Shown: positions 1-11,760 of the stretch, one piece after another | How positions within the stretch are numbered: the stretch's first letter is position 1 | Layout: the number at the start of each line of letters is the position of its first letter | DNA from: Lepeophtheirus salmonis | Lineage: Eukaryota > Arthropoda > Copepoda > Siphonostomatoida > Caligidae | Reading direction: 5' to 3' | DNA: 64,000 nt | Assembly: GCF_016086655.4 (NCBI RefSeq) | Contig: NC_052138.2 | Span: 15,438,001 to 15,502,000 of the forward strand | The notes under the pieces: generated by a model | What the model saw: only the letters and a program-made list of their open reading frames with translations | What the model was told of the DNA's origin: nothing | Database searches by the model: none | Program-made: the position numbers and the translations under genes

Positions 1-540
1 AGAATCCTGCGATATATCAATATAATATATTCTTGCTTTTGTCTCCCTGATTTTAGAAAAGGTCTACTCTATTCTCTTCTACTATCTCTTCTTCATCTTA
101 AATAGGTTTTATTCAGGGAAAAACTGATTTGGAACAGAAAACATACCTTGACAAAATATTTTTTTATAAATAAAAAAGAAAAAATAATAATAATGAATTC
201 GGCAAGAAATTATTCTATGGGCTTTATTTCAAAATAAGATATTCAATGTCGTCACAACGAGAAGAATATAAATGTTCATTATATCTATGTATGTATGTAG
301 GTAAATACAGATATATTATGTTTGATAAATGTGACAATAAAAAGTGCTTCCTTATAACCTACTTATATTTATCCACTTAAAATAATTGTGCCATTTTCCC
401 ACTTTGTTACTAATTCTTATTCTTGCTGTTATTTTCATATGCATCTTTTATTATAATCGTGGAGATGAATAGTCATGAAAATTATATGTATCTTGGGTAT
501 GTTAAAAAAAGAAAACTGTTCGAAAGGAATAATTTGTTCT
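1..540. other. No feature seen
   Basis: AT-rich sequence without an open frame, RNA gene or recognisable repeat. A short GTATGTATGTAG run lies near 290. Confidence 0.5.
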
Positions 541-559
541 TATCAAAAGTCGCTCAGTC

Positions 560-1330
560 TTCAGATGAGAGACAGGCCCTCAAAAGAATTATTTAATTAT
601 CTAGATGGATTTTCTTGGAAGAAAAACAACACAATATGCGATATATGATCCAAACTTCGAATGCACGCTTTGAGTCTCTAACATAATGTTAAAAATTGAT
701 CCGAAATCAGGGAATTAGTTTATATGTATATTGGGTGACCTCAACATTTCCTCACTACCCGTCACGTGACGCTTCAAATGCAGATGCTGAGAGAAGAAAT
801 GATGTAAAAACTTTATCGACTATTGAGAAGGGTGTGAGATTTTTCAGTAACACCTTACTCACCAGATATGAAAAAGATCAATATCCTCCCAAAAACGTTT
901 ACATATCGGCCTTTTTCAAAAACGATATGTGAGAGTATACATAAACTAAGACAAAATTTACTATAGAGTCATACAAGAGGATACGTTTCAAGGTCAAGGA
1001 TTAATGATCCAACTCGCTGGGATCTTGTTTCTACGCGTATAGAAGGTATGGGGAGGGCACTGAATCTCTCGTGATTAAAACAACTCAGAAGTTCTTGTGA
1101 TTTTTGGGAAATTCAAATCAAGAAAAAATTCTTACAATTGATTGGGTGTGAATTTACTGGACGGATATGTATGTATGCATCTGAAATGTTTGGAGTGGTT
1201 AAAAGATCGGGTCATCTTTGGAGAAAGATGTGTTCTGTTCTACCGTTCAGAATTTCCTCCCTTTACTGTTTCAAACGAACCAATGACTGAACCGTAGGGG
1301 TGAGTTCCTAAGAAGTGCGGGATAACTTCT
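560..1330 (+). pseudogene. LINE ORF1-like relic, C-terminal part
   Basis: A decayed reading frame (open from about 696 to 932, then broken by stops) that matches, at protein level and in the opposite orientation, the region downstream of the zinc knuckle in the minus-strand relic at 34.7-35.5 kb. Shared stretches include FF.NTL.T.Y, ESI.KLR, an EMFGV.KRSGH block near 1180-1230 and a KMC motif just after it. Protein similarity kept between two degenerate copies shows that both come from a once-coding mobile element. ORF1 products of LINEs are nucleic-acid-binding proteins that package the element RNA. The zinc knuckle itself is not visible in this copy. Assignment as LINE ORF1 is inferred from the second copy, which is followed by an endonuclease-like stretch. 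Confidence 0.5.
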
Positions 1331-1358
1331 GCCGGTCAATATATGTAATACGAAATTA

Positions 1359-1661
1359 TTGAATAACTTCTCTCAAACCCATAGACGACGGTGGATGTTC
1401 TCTCGAAGAGGTTTCAAAAGTAAATATCTCGGTCCACCAATTCCGGCTTTCATTGCCTTGGAAGTAACTCCAAATAAAATGCTAAAGCATGTATCTAGTA
1501 TGATTATTTATTGTAAAGAGAAGAATCCATCATCTAGCGAGAGGCAAAGTTTTGACAGACTTGGTCTTAGGGATGGCATGAAACATGCAGATCCAAGCGT
1601 GATTTTAAAGAGTTCATTCACTGACGTATGGACTAAGGACGTTCTGTATTTTTACACATAA
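1359..1661 (+). other. Open frame of 100 codons, unrecognised
   Basis: An open frame directly downstream of the ORF1-like relic, starting near a Arg-rich stretch (HRRRW, SRRGFKSK). No domain is recognised. A second frame through 1380-1470 continues the upstream relic more plausibly, so this may be chance or the tail of the same element. Confidence 0.15.
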
Positions 1662-1669
1662 GTCCCAGG

Positions 1670-2250
1670 CAGATACTAAAGGAGAGTTTGTTATTTTTGC
1701 CATGAAAAATTGATTACTTCTTTTCATTTATTCTAACAATTTATAAAAATTATCCCGATCCTTACGATGTTAGAGGAAGAAATCTGAAGAAACTTTCATG
1801 TGAAATTGAGTCCCTTAGATTGGTTCATTGTAATATCCTCACGGTATAAGGATAGATGGAAAATTGAGGGGATAATCTCCAAAGTACAAGGTATAATATA
1901 CGTTGTGAAGCACAGGAATCAAGAACTCCCTTCTTGACTCTCTGATTATGTCTCTGAAGCGATAATAAGTCATAAGCAATACAAAATATGAATTAAATAT
2001 ACAGGGTCTACTACCACATGGAGTACTTATGTACAGGAGTCTGCATTATATTTTACACGCCCTAATATTCAAAAAAATTGAGTTACAACTTTTAAGTAAG
2101 TGTTTTGACTATTCTATTTTCTGACAATAATTCTTTATTTTTATAGCAGAATTATTTTGGCTGTTCATTTCATAAGAAAAAAAATTCGATCAAATTATAC
2201 AAGATATTTTATCTAAAAAGTTATTAAATTTGTAATTATTTTACATTTTG
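1670..2250. other. No feature seen
   Basis: AT-rich sequence with no recognisable gene or repeat. Confidence 0.4.
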
Positions 2251-2256
2251 CTGCCA

Positions 2257-2517
2257 TTATTCAAGACAATTTTTCTTTTTTTTAATTAAAGTATTTACAG
2301 TAACTGCAAATACGTGCTTAGGATTCTGAAATGTAAGTAATGTGTTTTTTATAGTATCTACTTGAATTTTTTTTTGTAATATTTTATAAAGATGAATTGT
2401 AGTCAAGTACATGACATCCATTGGTCTTTTGAGCCCACCTCTATTCATGGCATCCAAAAATGAATTTAAGATATAATGTGTCTCAGTTTCATGGACATAA
2501 ATACGATCATTCAACAC
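2257..2517 (-). pseudogene. Possible P-element/THAP-type transposase fragment
   Basis: A minus-strand frame of 86 codons containing FLDAMNRGGLKRP followed by a hydrophobic helix and KILQKKI. P-element and THAP9-like transposases carry a similar Asn-Arg-Gly-Gly-Leu...Pro segment in their C-terminal RNase H-like part, reached after a GTP-binding insertion. Only this block is visible here: no THAP zinc finger and no catalytic acidic triad. The frame ends in a Lys-rich run and TTTTT-rich DNA. This is probably a short relic. The assignment rests on one motif and may be wrong. Confidence 0.35.
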
Positions 2518-2519
2518 AA

Positions 2520-3100
2520 CATTTTTGTTGTAAATATTTCATTATACTAAATTGATTACATTTTATATTCTGGTAATTTAATGTATGACTTTGATATTTA
2601 TTTTAGAAATCATTCACAAAAATGCTGATGAATCATCTTCAACGTTTTGTAAAGAAGAGTTGAATGGGAACATTTATTTTAATTAACTTAAGGGCCTAAT
2701 GGTCATTTTCAAAAAGGACCTAATTATTATTATTATTTTTACTCTCTAAAAAATATCTGCAACTCAAAAAGAAATTAACACCACCAAGTTGACGATACCA
2801 TAATATACCAGAATTATAAACTTAACATATTTTATATGTGGCAGATAAGTCCTAGATCGATCTTTGAACTGTGTGAATTGCAGTTTGAAATGTTTCATTG
2901 GATAAACTCTAATGCTTACCAAATGGAAGATTTAATATGGGTGATTCGTACCATAGCTACCATATCACTATATTTCTTATGTACACTCTTCACCATAAAC
3001 CAAAGTATAGTTTTTGAATGGTTTCCATTCCATTCACATCAAAAAAAAATTACCACCACCAAATTCAACTCTCTTTGAGGAATAGACTATTTCTTTTGTT
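2520..3100. other. No feature seen
   Basis: AT-rich. An 80-codon open frame at 2836-3078 has no recognisable motif and is probably chance. Confidence 0.4.
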
Positions 3101-3501
3101 CAAGCATAAATAAGCATTATGGATCCCTTAACAGGTGCTCATACCAACATTAAGTTTAACTGGATTAACGCAACTATTCCCCTAGAAGCATTGTCAATGT
3201 GGGGGTTGAATTTTGAAGTCATTTGGATGAATACCTTTTATTGAGGGAAAAGTATGAGAAGACGACAGAATAATCTTTAGCCAATATTATGTTCCACCTT
3301 TCCCAATGGTTTATTACTCAATCAAGGTGATATATTCGAAATAATTGATTAATAAAACAATAATTTAGACAATATGAAAACAGCATTTTATCATTGAATC
3401 AATGAGAAACTGAATTGAGCATTAACGGAGTAGCAAATTTTAATTTGTTAGTTCCTTAATCCTGTAGGAGCTCAGCTTTGTTTTGTATTCTTAAATACAT
3501 T
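3101..3501 (+). repeat. Dispersed repeat R2, copy 1
   Basis: About 400 bp clearly homologous to 33014-33470 in the same orientation. Similarity begins at CAAGCATAAATAAG and ends at TTCTTAAATACATT. The second copy carries about 60 extra bases after a GATATATTCGAA segment. No coding frame is shared, so this is a non-coding interspersed repeat of unknown class. Confidence 0.75.
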
Positions 3502-4150
3502 CGAGTTATCGAGGTGCGAGGTAGTTTTCCTTGCTTATTAATAAATCGAAAATGAATCTTCCAAGTTAGTGCATGAAGCCTTTCTCAACAAAGAGGATAA
3601 TTTGGATTTTGTAGAACGGTAATGCAAAATGACTATGCAGATAGTGATGTTGTAATTAATATTGATAAATGAAACCAAAGAATGTAAAAGGCTATAACAT
3701 CAACATCATCTATCGTAATAAAAATGTTAACTCTTGATTGTTGAAGTAAATGAAGGATTTAGAGTAAGAGACAATTCCTCTGCATAATTAACCCAACATA
3801 TTATCTGGATGATATTAATTTTGACATTTAAATATAGGATCGTATTGGAGATGAGGATTTAACTTTCTGTAGTTGACGATAGGAGCAAACAAGACACGAT
3901 GATTATAGCACATCTTTGTAAAGTTGATTATTTTCCGAGGTTCCATGAGTTGAAGTGAAGCGACTTGGACTCCGAAATACTCCATAGATACTTGGCTAGA
4001 GTTAGAATTCGAGTAGAAATTTAACAGTGAATCGGATATAGGAGGTTTCCATGGAATACATGGTATGATATCGCAGAACTTGGTCCAGTATATTCTTTCC
4101 TAAGACGGAGTTGTAAACACAATCCGTTATAAATTATATAAATTATTAAT
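3502..4150. other. No feature seen
   Basis: No open frame of note and no recognised repeat. Confidence 0.4.
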
Positions 4151-4154
4151 ACAA

Positions 4155-4400
4155 AAAAAGAGTAACTCCGATTTTTATTTTCAATTCAACTCTGAGTACC
4201 ACGAGGACTTAAAATTATAACGCAGCAACGCATCTTTAAAGTTACTCTCCGTCTTGATTGAGCACACACGAATTTTCAATCAGGTTTTGAATATAATTAA
4301 ATATAATAGAAAAGGGATTTAATTATTCAAGAATTCAATAATAATGACCACAGCTGAGGAAAAGAAAGCTAATTATTCAGATTACCAATTCCAAAAAAAC
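4155..4400 (-). repeat. Dispersed repeat R1, reverse copy
   Basis: Reverse-complement copy of the most frequent repeat in the window. It contains the reverse complements of the family landmarks TTGGACTCAGAG, AAGACGGAG and CAGCTG followed by an AT stretch. See the fuller copies at 18605-19060 and 28550-29050. Confidence 0.6.
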
Positions 4401-4929
4401 GTGCCAGCCAAAAAAATTTCATCACTATAGATGAACATCATTTACAGGAATACGACTTTTGTAGAGAAAAATACAATGTTATGTCTAGAAAAAGAAAAAC
4501 GGTTTTTACTGTTGTTCGTTTATAATGGACTGCCATGAAATTCCAGAATTAGTTATTTAGAGAGTATTTAGAGAACGGAGCTTAGACTTATAGAAAAATT
4601 AGAAATGTCATTTTTAAATAGTACAAACCATAAGCAAAGTGTTCTTCCAATTTTTCAAAATTTATATTCGAATAATAAATTAAAGCAAATAAATTTGGAA
4701 TTTTTTATTTACTAATTAGAACTTATGTTTTGTTTTGTTCCCACAACCCCTGCATTTACTGGATATAGAGTATTTGTTTTATAGTAGACAGATTTTGTGA
4801 GTCCTTTGAGATCTGGCCGGCAGGAGTTTCAATGTTGTTTTTTCTTTGTTGGATGGTTGTGGTAATAGCATGTCCATAAGAAGCACTTTTATCAATATCA
4901 GGCTGTATATTATATACTAGTTCACTAAC

Positions 4930-5210
4930 AGGGGTTTAATTACTTCGGAAGCCCCAAAAAAAATTAACCTATGTACTTGGTTATTTTATACGTTTACTTG
5001 CTAAACTTCATCCTGATCTGTTCGCCTATTTTGGATTTCATCAACCCTCCATAGGGGAGCATTTTTTTTTTTTTTTTTTTTTGACATAGTGAACTTGGGT
5101 GAAAGCTTCTCCCTTCTAAAATATTCTTCAAATTGTTAATATTGCCAACTTCATTTTTTTAACATACCGGCAGATAGTAATTATTTTCAACAATGATTAT
5201 GGTTTTGTAT
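4930..5210 (+). repeat. R3 fragment, poly-T, then R1 fragment
   Basis: From 4930 to 5070 the sequence matches the 3' part of repeat R3 (GCCCCAAAAA, then TTTACTTGCTAAA and CTGATCTGTTCG). A T-run follows at about 5066-5083. From 5090 to 5210 there is the 3' part of repeat R1 (TTCTAAAATATTCTTCAAATTG, ACATACCGG). This is a junction of two repeat scraps. Confidence 0.5.
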
Positions 5211-5639
5211 GTAACTAATGACATTATCAATAAATATTTTGAGTACATAATGCTATAATATTTTATTATTGCAAACAACTTTGACTTCTTATTGCTTCTT
5301 CTACTAAATTTTAAACAAATATACATTTTATATATGTTTCTTGTTTACATATTCATATTTCAAAAGATTACGAAGTTTATTAAGAGTGAGATTTATGAAT
5401 AGGGAAGTTTTATTTTGATTTACTCTACAGTTAACTTGACTTCAAAAGAATTATATTTAAGACAGATATAATTTGTCATATATGAAAATATGTAATATTA
5501 TAATAAATTCTTATGATTTGTTGCAATGATTTGGTTATTTATTACGTGATATTAATATCTATAAATAGTTTTATTTTATCCTTTCATGAGATTAAATAAA
5601 GGGCGATTGGATGGGATTGAGAATATCTTTTTTATTTAT

Positions 5640-6112
5640 ACAATTTTTTACATCTTTCACATACTAAAGAAATTAAAATCAGAAAAACCGAGATTGCCAA
5701 TGACCTCAGAATCAACCGAACGGTCGTGTATAGCATTAAAAAGCTATTTGAAACCCATGGAACACAGATACCAGAAAGTCTGCGCAAGGTCAGAAACGAA
5801 CAGTGAGAAAAAAAAAGACCATGATTTTGCATTTCAAAAAACACCTTGTTGGAAATCCATTGAGGACGATTCCTGGTATAGATGAATGTGCGATGTTACG
5901 TTCTAAAGGATAATGAAAGATGACTTGTTATCAAAATCAATAAACAGGAGGAAGACACATATAATGACGACGCCCACAAAGAAGAAGTGTTTGTCTAGAG
6001 CCAAGCTTCTTTTGAATGTGCCCAAGAACAAGTGGCATCCCAACTCCCCCTACCTTAATCCTTTGGATTATTCCATCTAGTCAAATGTCGAGAAAGTTTA
6101 AACTTGTTTAAT
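5640..6112 (+). pseudogene. Tc1-like transposase, internally deleted relic
   Basis: Relic of a Tc1-like (IS630 superfamily) transposase, the enzyme that cuts and pastes its element at TA sites. The N-terminal helix-turn-helix is readable at about 5680-5790 (EIANDLRINRTVVYSIKKLF). A second stretch near 5820-5900 reads FKKHLVGNPLRTIPGI. A third at about 5978-6080 reads KKKCLSRAKLLLN and runs almost directly into WHPNSPYLNPLDYSI, the motif just before the last catalytic acid. Around 150 residues with the first two Asp are therefore missing, so this copy cannot be active. Frameshifts and a stop replace the Trp after DYSI. Confidence 0.75.
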
Positions 6113-6250
6113 TGGTTGATCATGTTCAAGTGCCATTTTCTCGACTTCTATATAAGCTAGAGAGCCCAGGTTTGTTTTGTATTGTTTATGCTTTAATATA
6201 TTGGATAACTCAATCTTCATTAATTATGAAGTTAGTAAGTTTTTCAAGAC
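6112..6250 (+). repeat. Repeat R7 (frame-bearing family), short copy
   Basis: Reverse complement of the 23590-23750 part of repeat R7. The translated motif VDHVQVPFSRLL here matches NVDHVQVSFSKLL in that copy, followed by LFC and, at nucleotide level, the TTTATGCTTTAA..AT stretch. Family function unknown; see 16930-17480 and 23561-24310. Confidence 0.6.
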
Positions 6251-6520
6251 CAGTATTACCCTTGTATTTGTTCTTACTACGTACAAGACTATCTGTATTT
6301 TTGCTATCAAGGCTTCTTTTTCGAACTTATCTGGTGACTTCATGCCATTGCTTGTGGTCCTTCAAGCACAACCAAACTAAACAATGAATTTTGCTGAATT
6401 TTTTCATGTAGGTTCTTAAGGCTCCAGAAACAGTTCTGGTAACAATTCTTTTGGGACTCAAGGTCATGCCAGCCTTTAAATAGCATGTTTATCACTTCAC
6501 CTATGCAACTCGAGGCCCGG

Positions 6521-7010
6521 GGTGTATTTAGGATATTAGAAAGGTTCATTGATGCTCAGGGAAGCGGTGGGGAAGAATGCAACCTGACTAAGGGACCAGC
6601 AGCTCATAAACATAACCTGTGGCAGGGGTGTATTCTAGCATATTAGAAGGGTTTCTTGATGCTTAGAAAAGCCACGGCAATGTAACTTAAACTACCTTGA
6701 GGCCCAGTACGTCACCTTTACAGCCTGGGTGTGTTTTGGGGTATTATTAGGGTTCCATAATGCTCTGGGAAGGGGCGGCGGAGAAATTTAACTTGCCTTA
6801 GGCCCAGAAGTTCACCCGCAAAACCAGTGGACTGGGTTATATTTTTAATTATTAGAACGGTTCTTTGGTCCCTAGAAACGTGGCAGCTGTAGAGTTGAAG
6901 CTGTATTTTGGGCCAGTTCTTCAACACCTCAGAACTAGACTGCATTTTGAGATATTAGGAGGGTTCCTTGATGTTCAAGGAAGCAGCTGAGAGACTGCAA
7001 GTTCGGCGTC
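6521..7010 (+). repeat. Tandem array, about 5 units of about 104 bp
   Basis: Five diverged tandem units start near 6521, 6627, 6728, 6835 and 6939 (spacing 101-107 bp), with a partial unit before the first (about 6405-6520). Each unit contains a GGTGTATTTT-like start, ATATTAGAAGGGTTCCTTGATGC, a GGAAGCGGCGG-like centre and a GGCCCAG...TTCACC-like end. Units are more GC-rich than the surroundings. Open frames across it are chance. It is a minisatellite of unknown origin. Confidence 0.8.
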
Positions 7011-8025
7011 TGACACAGAATAAAGTAACCACTTCTCCATCGCGTGAAGAAAGAGTCCCTCATAAAACCAACATGAGAATAAATCATAAGATTTTACGGT
7101 CTTTATTTTGGTTTTGTATTAAACAGAAGAGTTATTAATTAATTTTATTATATTAACGTGTGGGGCAACGCTAGGTAAACCTATTCTATGAATTTAAAAA
7201 TAAATATGATATTTCCTGCACATATGCTACTTTAAATATAGAGGGTCCTCCTTTTCAATAGAAATTATCATTTTCTTTCCCCAAAATCATATAACAGGGA
7301 GCTGATATAAACAAGAATCTCAATTCAGTAAGACTATATGTGTAGCTCCCACCTTTTTCTAGCGCTCTCACACAAATTTCATCTCCACCTAGAACATTTC
7401 TTGCACTCTGATAAGTAATTGTCATATGGACGGACAGAGCATGAAAAGATGATTGGAATTTTCAATTGCAAAGGCACAGAAAGTCCAGTAGTTATTCTCA
7501 ATTGCTAACTTTATTAGGGTAAAGTAAGGATGTGAACCTTAGATATTCAAACAACTTTTGTCCATAAGAAGTAAAACTGTTTTAGGATCCTGTTAAAAAC
7601 CTAAATTTCCTATTCTACTGCAGTCCTTTTTATCCATCGATGACCGACCAGAGCTCTGAGTTTTGGTCTTGAATGCGTCTCTAATTGTTTTGAGGTCATT
7701 TTTCAAAGAAGAAAAAAGATTGGAGTAAGTGGGTAAATGAATACATCTTAAAATATCCATAGTCCTTGTTTTAATAAATTAAAATTAGAAGAAATAAGAT
7801 TAAAACTTAATATAATAAACTTTTTTTATATATATGTACATTGTAAATAAATATAATATTTCTTTATTCATAGTATATAATCTAATTTTGTTTAATAAAT
7901 CCATCTTTTTTACTAGGGATTTAATACGATTATCAAAAGAAGATGAAATGACAGAGAAGAAAGGTTAGACATGTTATATAGAGAGAGTATCTGTAGTGAA
8001 TTTGAGTTAATCCATTTTTGTTATA
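7011..8025. other. No feature seen
   Basis: AT-rich intergenic sequence with no supported gene. A TATATA tract lies near 7829. Confidence 0.4.
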
Positions 8026-8620
8026 TAAGGTCGGGGAAAAAGTAATTTAGGATTTTTCTCTTTATTTCAATTCTTTATAAGAAGTGTACTTTGTAAGAAG
8101 AACTGCCCATCCGAGCTCCAGAACTTCTGACGCGTCATTAAAGATGTGTCTGGCCTAGCGCTGTCTTGATAAAACACGAGGAGGGCAGAAGTGAGCTTTG
8201 GACACAGATTATTCCATGTGAATCCCACCAAATACACAGGTAGTCCATCTTGGCATGGGCAAGGTCTGGGCCGCTCCGTTGGGTTTCGACCACGATCTCT
8301 GTTGCTTGGATATTGACGTATCGACAATCTGCTTCAGAAATGGATTAATTTTGTTTCGATTCAGGAGCGATTTTGTGTGTCAGCCCGTGTGGCACCCAAA
8401 CATCGAGTTTCTTTTTGTATCTAGCCTTCTACAAATGGTTCAAAACGCTTTTATGATCAATGTTTAGCTCCTGGGCGATATTACAAACAAGTAACATCTC
8501 TATCTCGATATTTTCTATGATTTTATATCTTATAAATTACCATGGCAACTTTTTGCCCTTAGATAGTGTCTCCTTCAATTTCGATATGATAAATGACGTC
8601 CGTGAAAGTACTCTAATTAG
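8026..8620 (-). pseudogene. Mariner transposase relic with one end
   Basis: Relic of a mariner transposase, read on the minus strand. From high to low coordinates one sees KIIENIEI, then NIAQELNIDHKSVLNHL (second DNA-binding helix), KKKLDVWVPHGLT (the linker typical of mariners), LCIWWDSHGIICV (strand next to the first catalytic Asp), and VFYQDSARPDTSLMTRQK with the second catalytic Asp. Segments between linker and CIWWD are shortened. Several frame breaks and stops make it inactive. At 8026-8060 the sequence AAGGTCGGGGAAAAAGTAAT looks like the terminal inverted repeat at the 3' end of the element. No matching repeat was found at the other end. Confidence 0.85.
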
Positions 8621-11409
8621 ACAAATTATAACATTTTTTGTGTCTGTGTGTGTGTGAGTGAGTTGTTCTATTAGATTCTACCCTTTTTTGATATAAATAT
8701 CATTTTAAATTAATTGGGCATTAGTGGAGATGTCAAATTGATGAATCTCCTAGTTTTACAGTGGAATCATATGAGACATTAACCATTCGAACTGAACAGC
8801 AAGAGAAGGGCAAACAAAAAAATAATTTTTGAAGTTTAACACTAGATTTATAGAGCAAAAGAAAGTTAATCAAATTTGATGGTAGTGAGTATGTAGACTG
8901 TGGAACAAAAAATTCAGATAATTCAGTGTCTCTTGTTACTTAAGTCCTTGTAATTATAGTGGTTGCTTTTAACGGGAGCTGAAAAGTTCCTATGGGAAAC
9001 TTTATTATCCATGGATTGTCTGGACAAGAAAAGGCAAATTTGATACTTTCAACTTTGAAGGTAAAGTATATGGCGTGGGTGTGAATGTACTTAATTTTAT
9101 TTGGGATGGACCTGCTTACAATTTTGTCATTTCTTCTTAGAGCTGTCTTTCATAGAGATTATATTAAACATACATTTCCCCATCCTTCAAGTCCTAACAT
9201 CAAATTGGCTGTTTTATTTTACGTTTGTCATATGTTAAAACTTGTGAAACATTTATTTACATATTTAAAAATTCCAAGGAGTCTAAACCTTGGATGTCAA
9301 ACTCATTAATATCACTTTAACTCAATCCCAACAGAAAATACCAAAAAGGAATCCCTCTGCGTTTCATTTGATGGTCCAAATCTGTCAATAGTTATAAAAT
9401 CCACTCCTTCACGATCACGGCGTTATCTCGCTAACACAAAAATATCCTACGTATTTTGTTGTCAGCTGTCGATTCCCTCTTCTCCCTTGATACGTCATGG
9501 TTATTTCATAATTTATTCTTATTAATAAATATACAAAGTAATAAGTTTTTCTATACAATTGCTCCGTTTCCAAAAGAACAGGATTATAATTTCTGGTTGA
9601 TCCCTTGTCGTTTATATATATTGGCCATTTAATTATTTCTTTGAAGAAATTTTGGCTATTTCCTCATAGAAATAATATAAGAACTACTCATAACTACTCT
9701 ATTAATCAAATATTGCTTTGTAATATTTGATTAATTTTTAACGAATTCCCCATTTCTATAAGGCTGTGATGCTAAAGCTATTTGGTTTACAATTAGGTAA
9801 CTGGCTTTCGCCGCCGTGTCACTGGCTTCTCGACTCCATATGAAAATAAATTAATATTTCCTTTCAAGTATCATCATTTCATTTACAAGCAAACGTATTT
9901 TCACCTCATAAAAGGAAAATCTATATTTTTCTTGAAAAGTTCTACAGTCTGTGACTACTTTTTCGTTTTTGACAAAGACATTTCGCTGATGAGATTGCGA
10001 GTCTACAGGAAAAGTACTAATGCAATTGCCAAATGCAATGCAAATCTAGAAAGTGACACAATCAAGCTTGATTGCAATCAAATGGAGTTCATCAAAAAAT
10101 ATACCTTGCTTTAAAAGTGTCAATGACAAATTGACCATGACTAAAGTGATAAGGCGGACCTCAACCTTCTTGTCGTTCTTTTTAACTCCAAAAAAAGTGG
10201 TCATCACTTACATTACAAGATTTGTAGTAATAAAACTAATCTGAAACATCCATTGCGAGAAATGTTTGGAAGCATTCATATGTAATTACATAAAGAATAA
10301 TATCGATTGTGGTTTTGATAAAGCAGTAGAACTGGGGATGATCGTTTCAATCAGCATTGGTATACCATTCAAAATTTCTAATTAAGGTTTGCCAAGAGAG
10401 TGAAGAAGTGTTTCTATGGCTTTCAATCTCTACAAAAAGTCTGCCTCAAGAGAGTAACTTAGTTTTAAAAATTAGTATAGAGCAGTTGTAACAAATATCG
10501 GTTTTAAGAAAAATAATTAAACATTTTAATTTATTATTGAGCATGGCTTTGGTTAATCTCCTTAATCAAAACATATATTTACACTATCTAAAGCTTTTTT
10601 TCAATGTTAGGCAGGCATAAAATTATATCATCTGGGAAAACGTGAAAATGCAAGGATTCAAGGGAACAAAGTGAAGAGCATACTTAGGAATCTTATTCAA
10701 TTTAAGAATCAATCATTATTGATTTTTTAATTAAAGTATATTCATAATAATCTCCCAATCCATGATTAATATTTTGAAAGGCTGAATCAAATTATATTGA
10801 AATCTAAAAATAGGTATAAAATATTAATATACTTCACATAATAATCAGTTCAAAAATATTTTATTAACCTATTGACATCTCTAAATTCATATAATGATGT
10901 TCATAAATTATTATTGTTATTAAAATAAACAGCATCCTTAACCACATTTTAACCCACTCGAATGCTTCTTTCATATTCACTTAACAGTAGCTTTTAAGTG
11001 ACAGTAGAATATGCTGTACATATGTTATGTAGACCAAAATATCTGGAAAAAAAGTACATCCTAAAACTTTAGAATCATCTATCACTTTATTTCCAATGAC
11101 AAACTAATCTCTAATTAATAAAAAAAATCAGAGGTAAGCTTAAAGTATCCATGTCTATACATAACCGTACATAACGAACTCCCACTTATAAATAGAACTG
11201 ATATATAAATATGATTAAGATGAGTGATTTCTGCGTTATATATACAACAATCAAGCTAAAGGACTCTTATCAATTAAACAGTTTTCTTAGAGTAGAACAC
11301 AAAGTAAATTTCACATAATGGGAAATGGACTTCATTTCAATGAAGGGGCTGTGGGTGTAGGATGAGAACTCTCTCTCTCTCTGTTCCTCACTGGGTTTTT
11401 TATATGGAA
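8621..11409. other. No gene seen; one hairpin
   Basis: A long AT-rich stretch. A short GT/GA microsatellite lies at about 8640-8662 and a CT run at about 11369-11383. Small open frames at 9085-9309 and 9932-10244 have no recognised motif. The one notable structure is the hairpin at 9701-9735. Confidence 0.4.
9701..9735. other. Perfect 14-bp hairpin
   Basis: ATTAATCAAATATT at 9701-9714 is exactly complementary to 9722-9735, with a 7-base loop GCTTTGT. It is AT-only in the stem. Role unknown; it may be a palindromic repeat end. Confidence 0.6.
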
Positions 11410-11760
11410 CTCCTTAGTTCTTATAGAAGTATAAAATGATTATATGGAAGATCTGGAGCAATTTATGTATTCTTGAGCATAAAGGAAATGATTCATGGTG
11501 TCACAAGTCATTATCACAGACCTAGATGTGAAGAGGCATATGTACAGTTAACAATCCTTCCATTTAAAATAGATGAGATTCGCTGAATGAGGCACAAGGA
11601 ATGATCCCTGAACAGAACATAAAGTTGAAGAGAAAATCAGAAGGTGTGTAGATTGGATATCGAAATGAAAAAATATGAATTCTGGAAGGGAAATGATGGG
11701 TGGATGCTTATCCATATGTCCGAATGCTTCGTACAAAAAGTCCAACCCAATCACAATGAA
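11410..11760 (-). pseudogene. LINE endonuclease-like scrap, copy of 33790-34105
   Basis: Homologous at DNA level to 33790-34105 in the same orientation (shared landmarks: AGATGAGAT, GAATGAGG, TTGGATATC, GAAGGG). The minus-strand reading contains VPHSANLIYFKW, parallel to VPHSVDLISFNGK in the other copy, where it is followed by an SDH-like end (SDH being the catalytic end motif of LINE apurinic endonucleases). The other copy lies downstream of an ORF1-like relic, which supports a LINE origin. Heavily decayed. Confidence 0.4.

Noticed and set aside
5632..5844. Minus-strand open frame of 70 codons
   Set aside because: Shadow of the Tc1-like relic on the plus strand, whose motifs are clear.
6521..7010. 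CRISPR-like reading of the tandem array
   Set aside because: Whole units of about 104 bp repeat without unique spacers, so it is an ordinary minisatellite.
8255..8657. Two plus-strand open frames
   Set aside because: They lie opposite the mariner relic and show no motif of their own.
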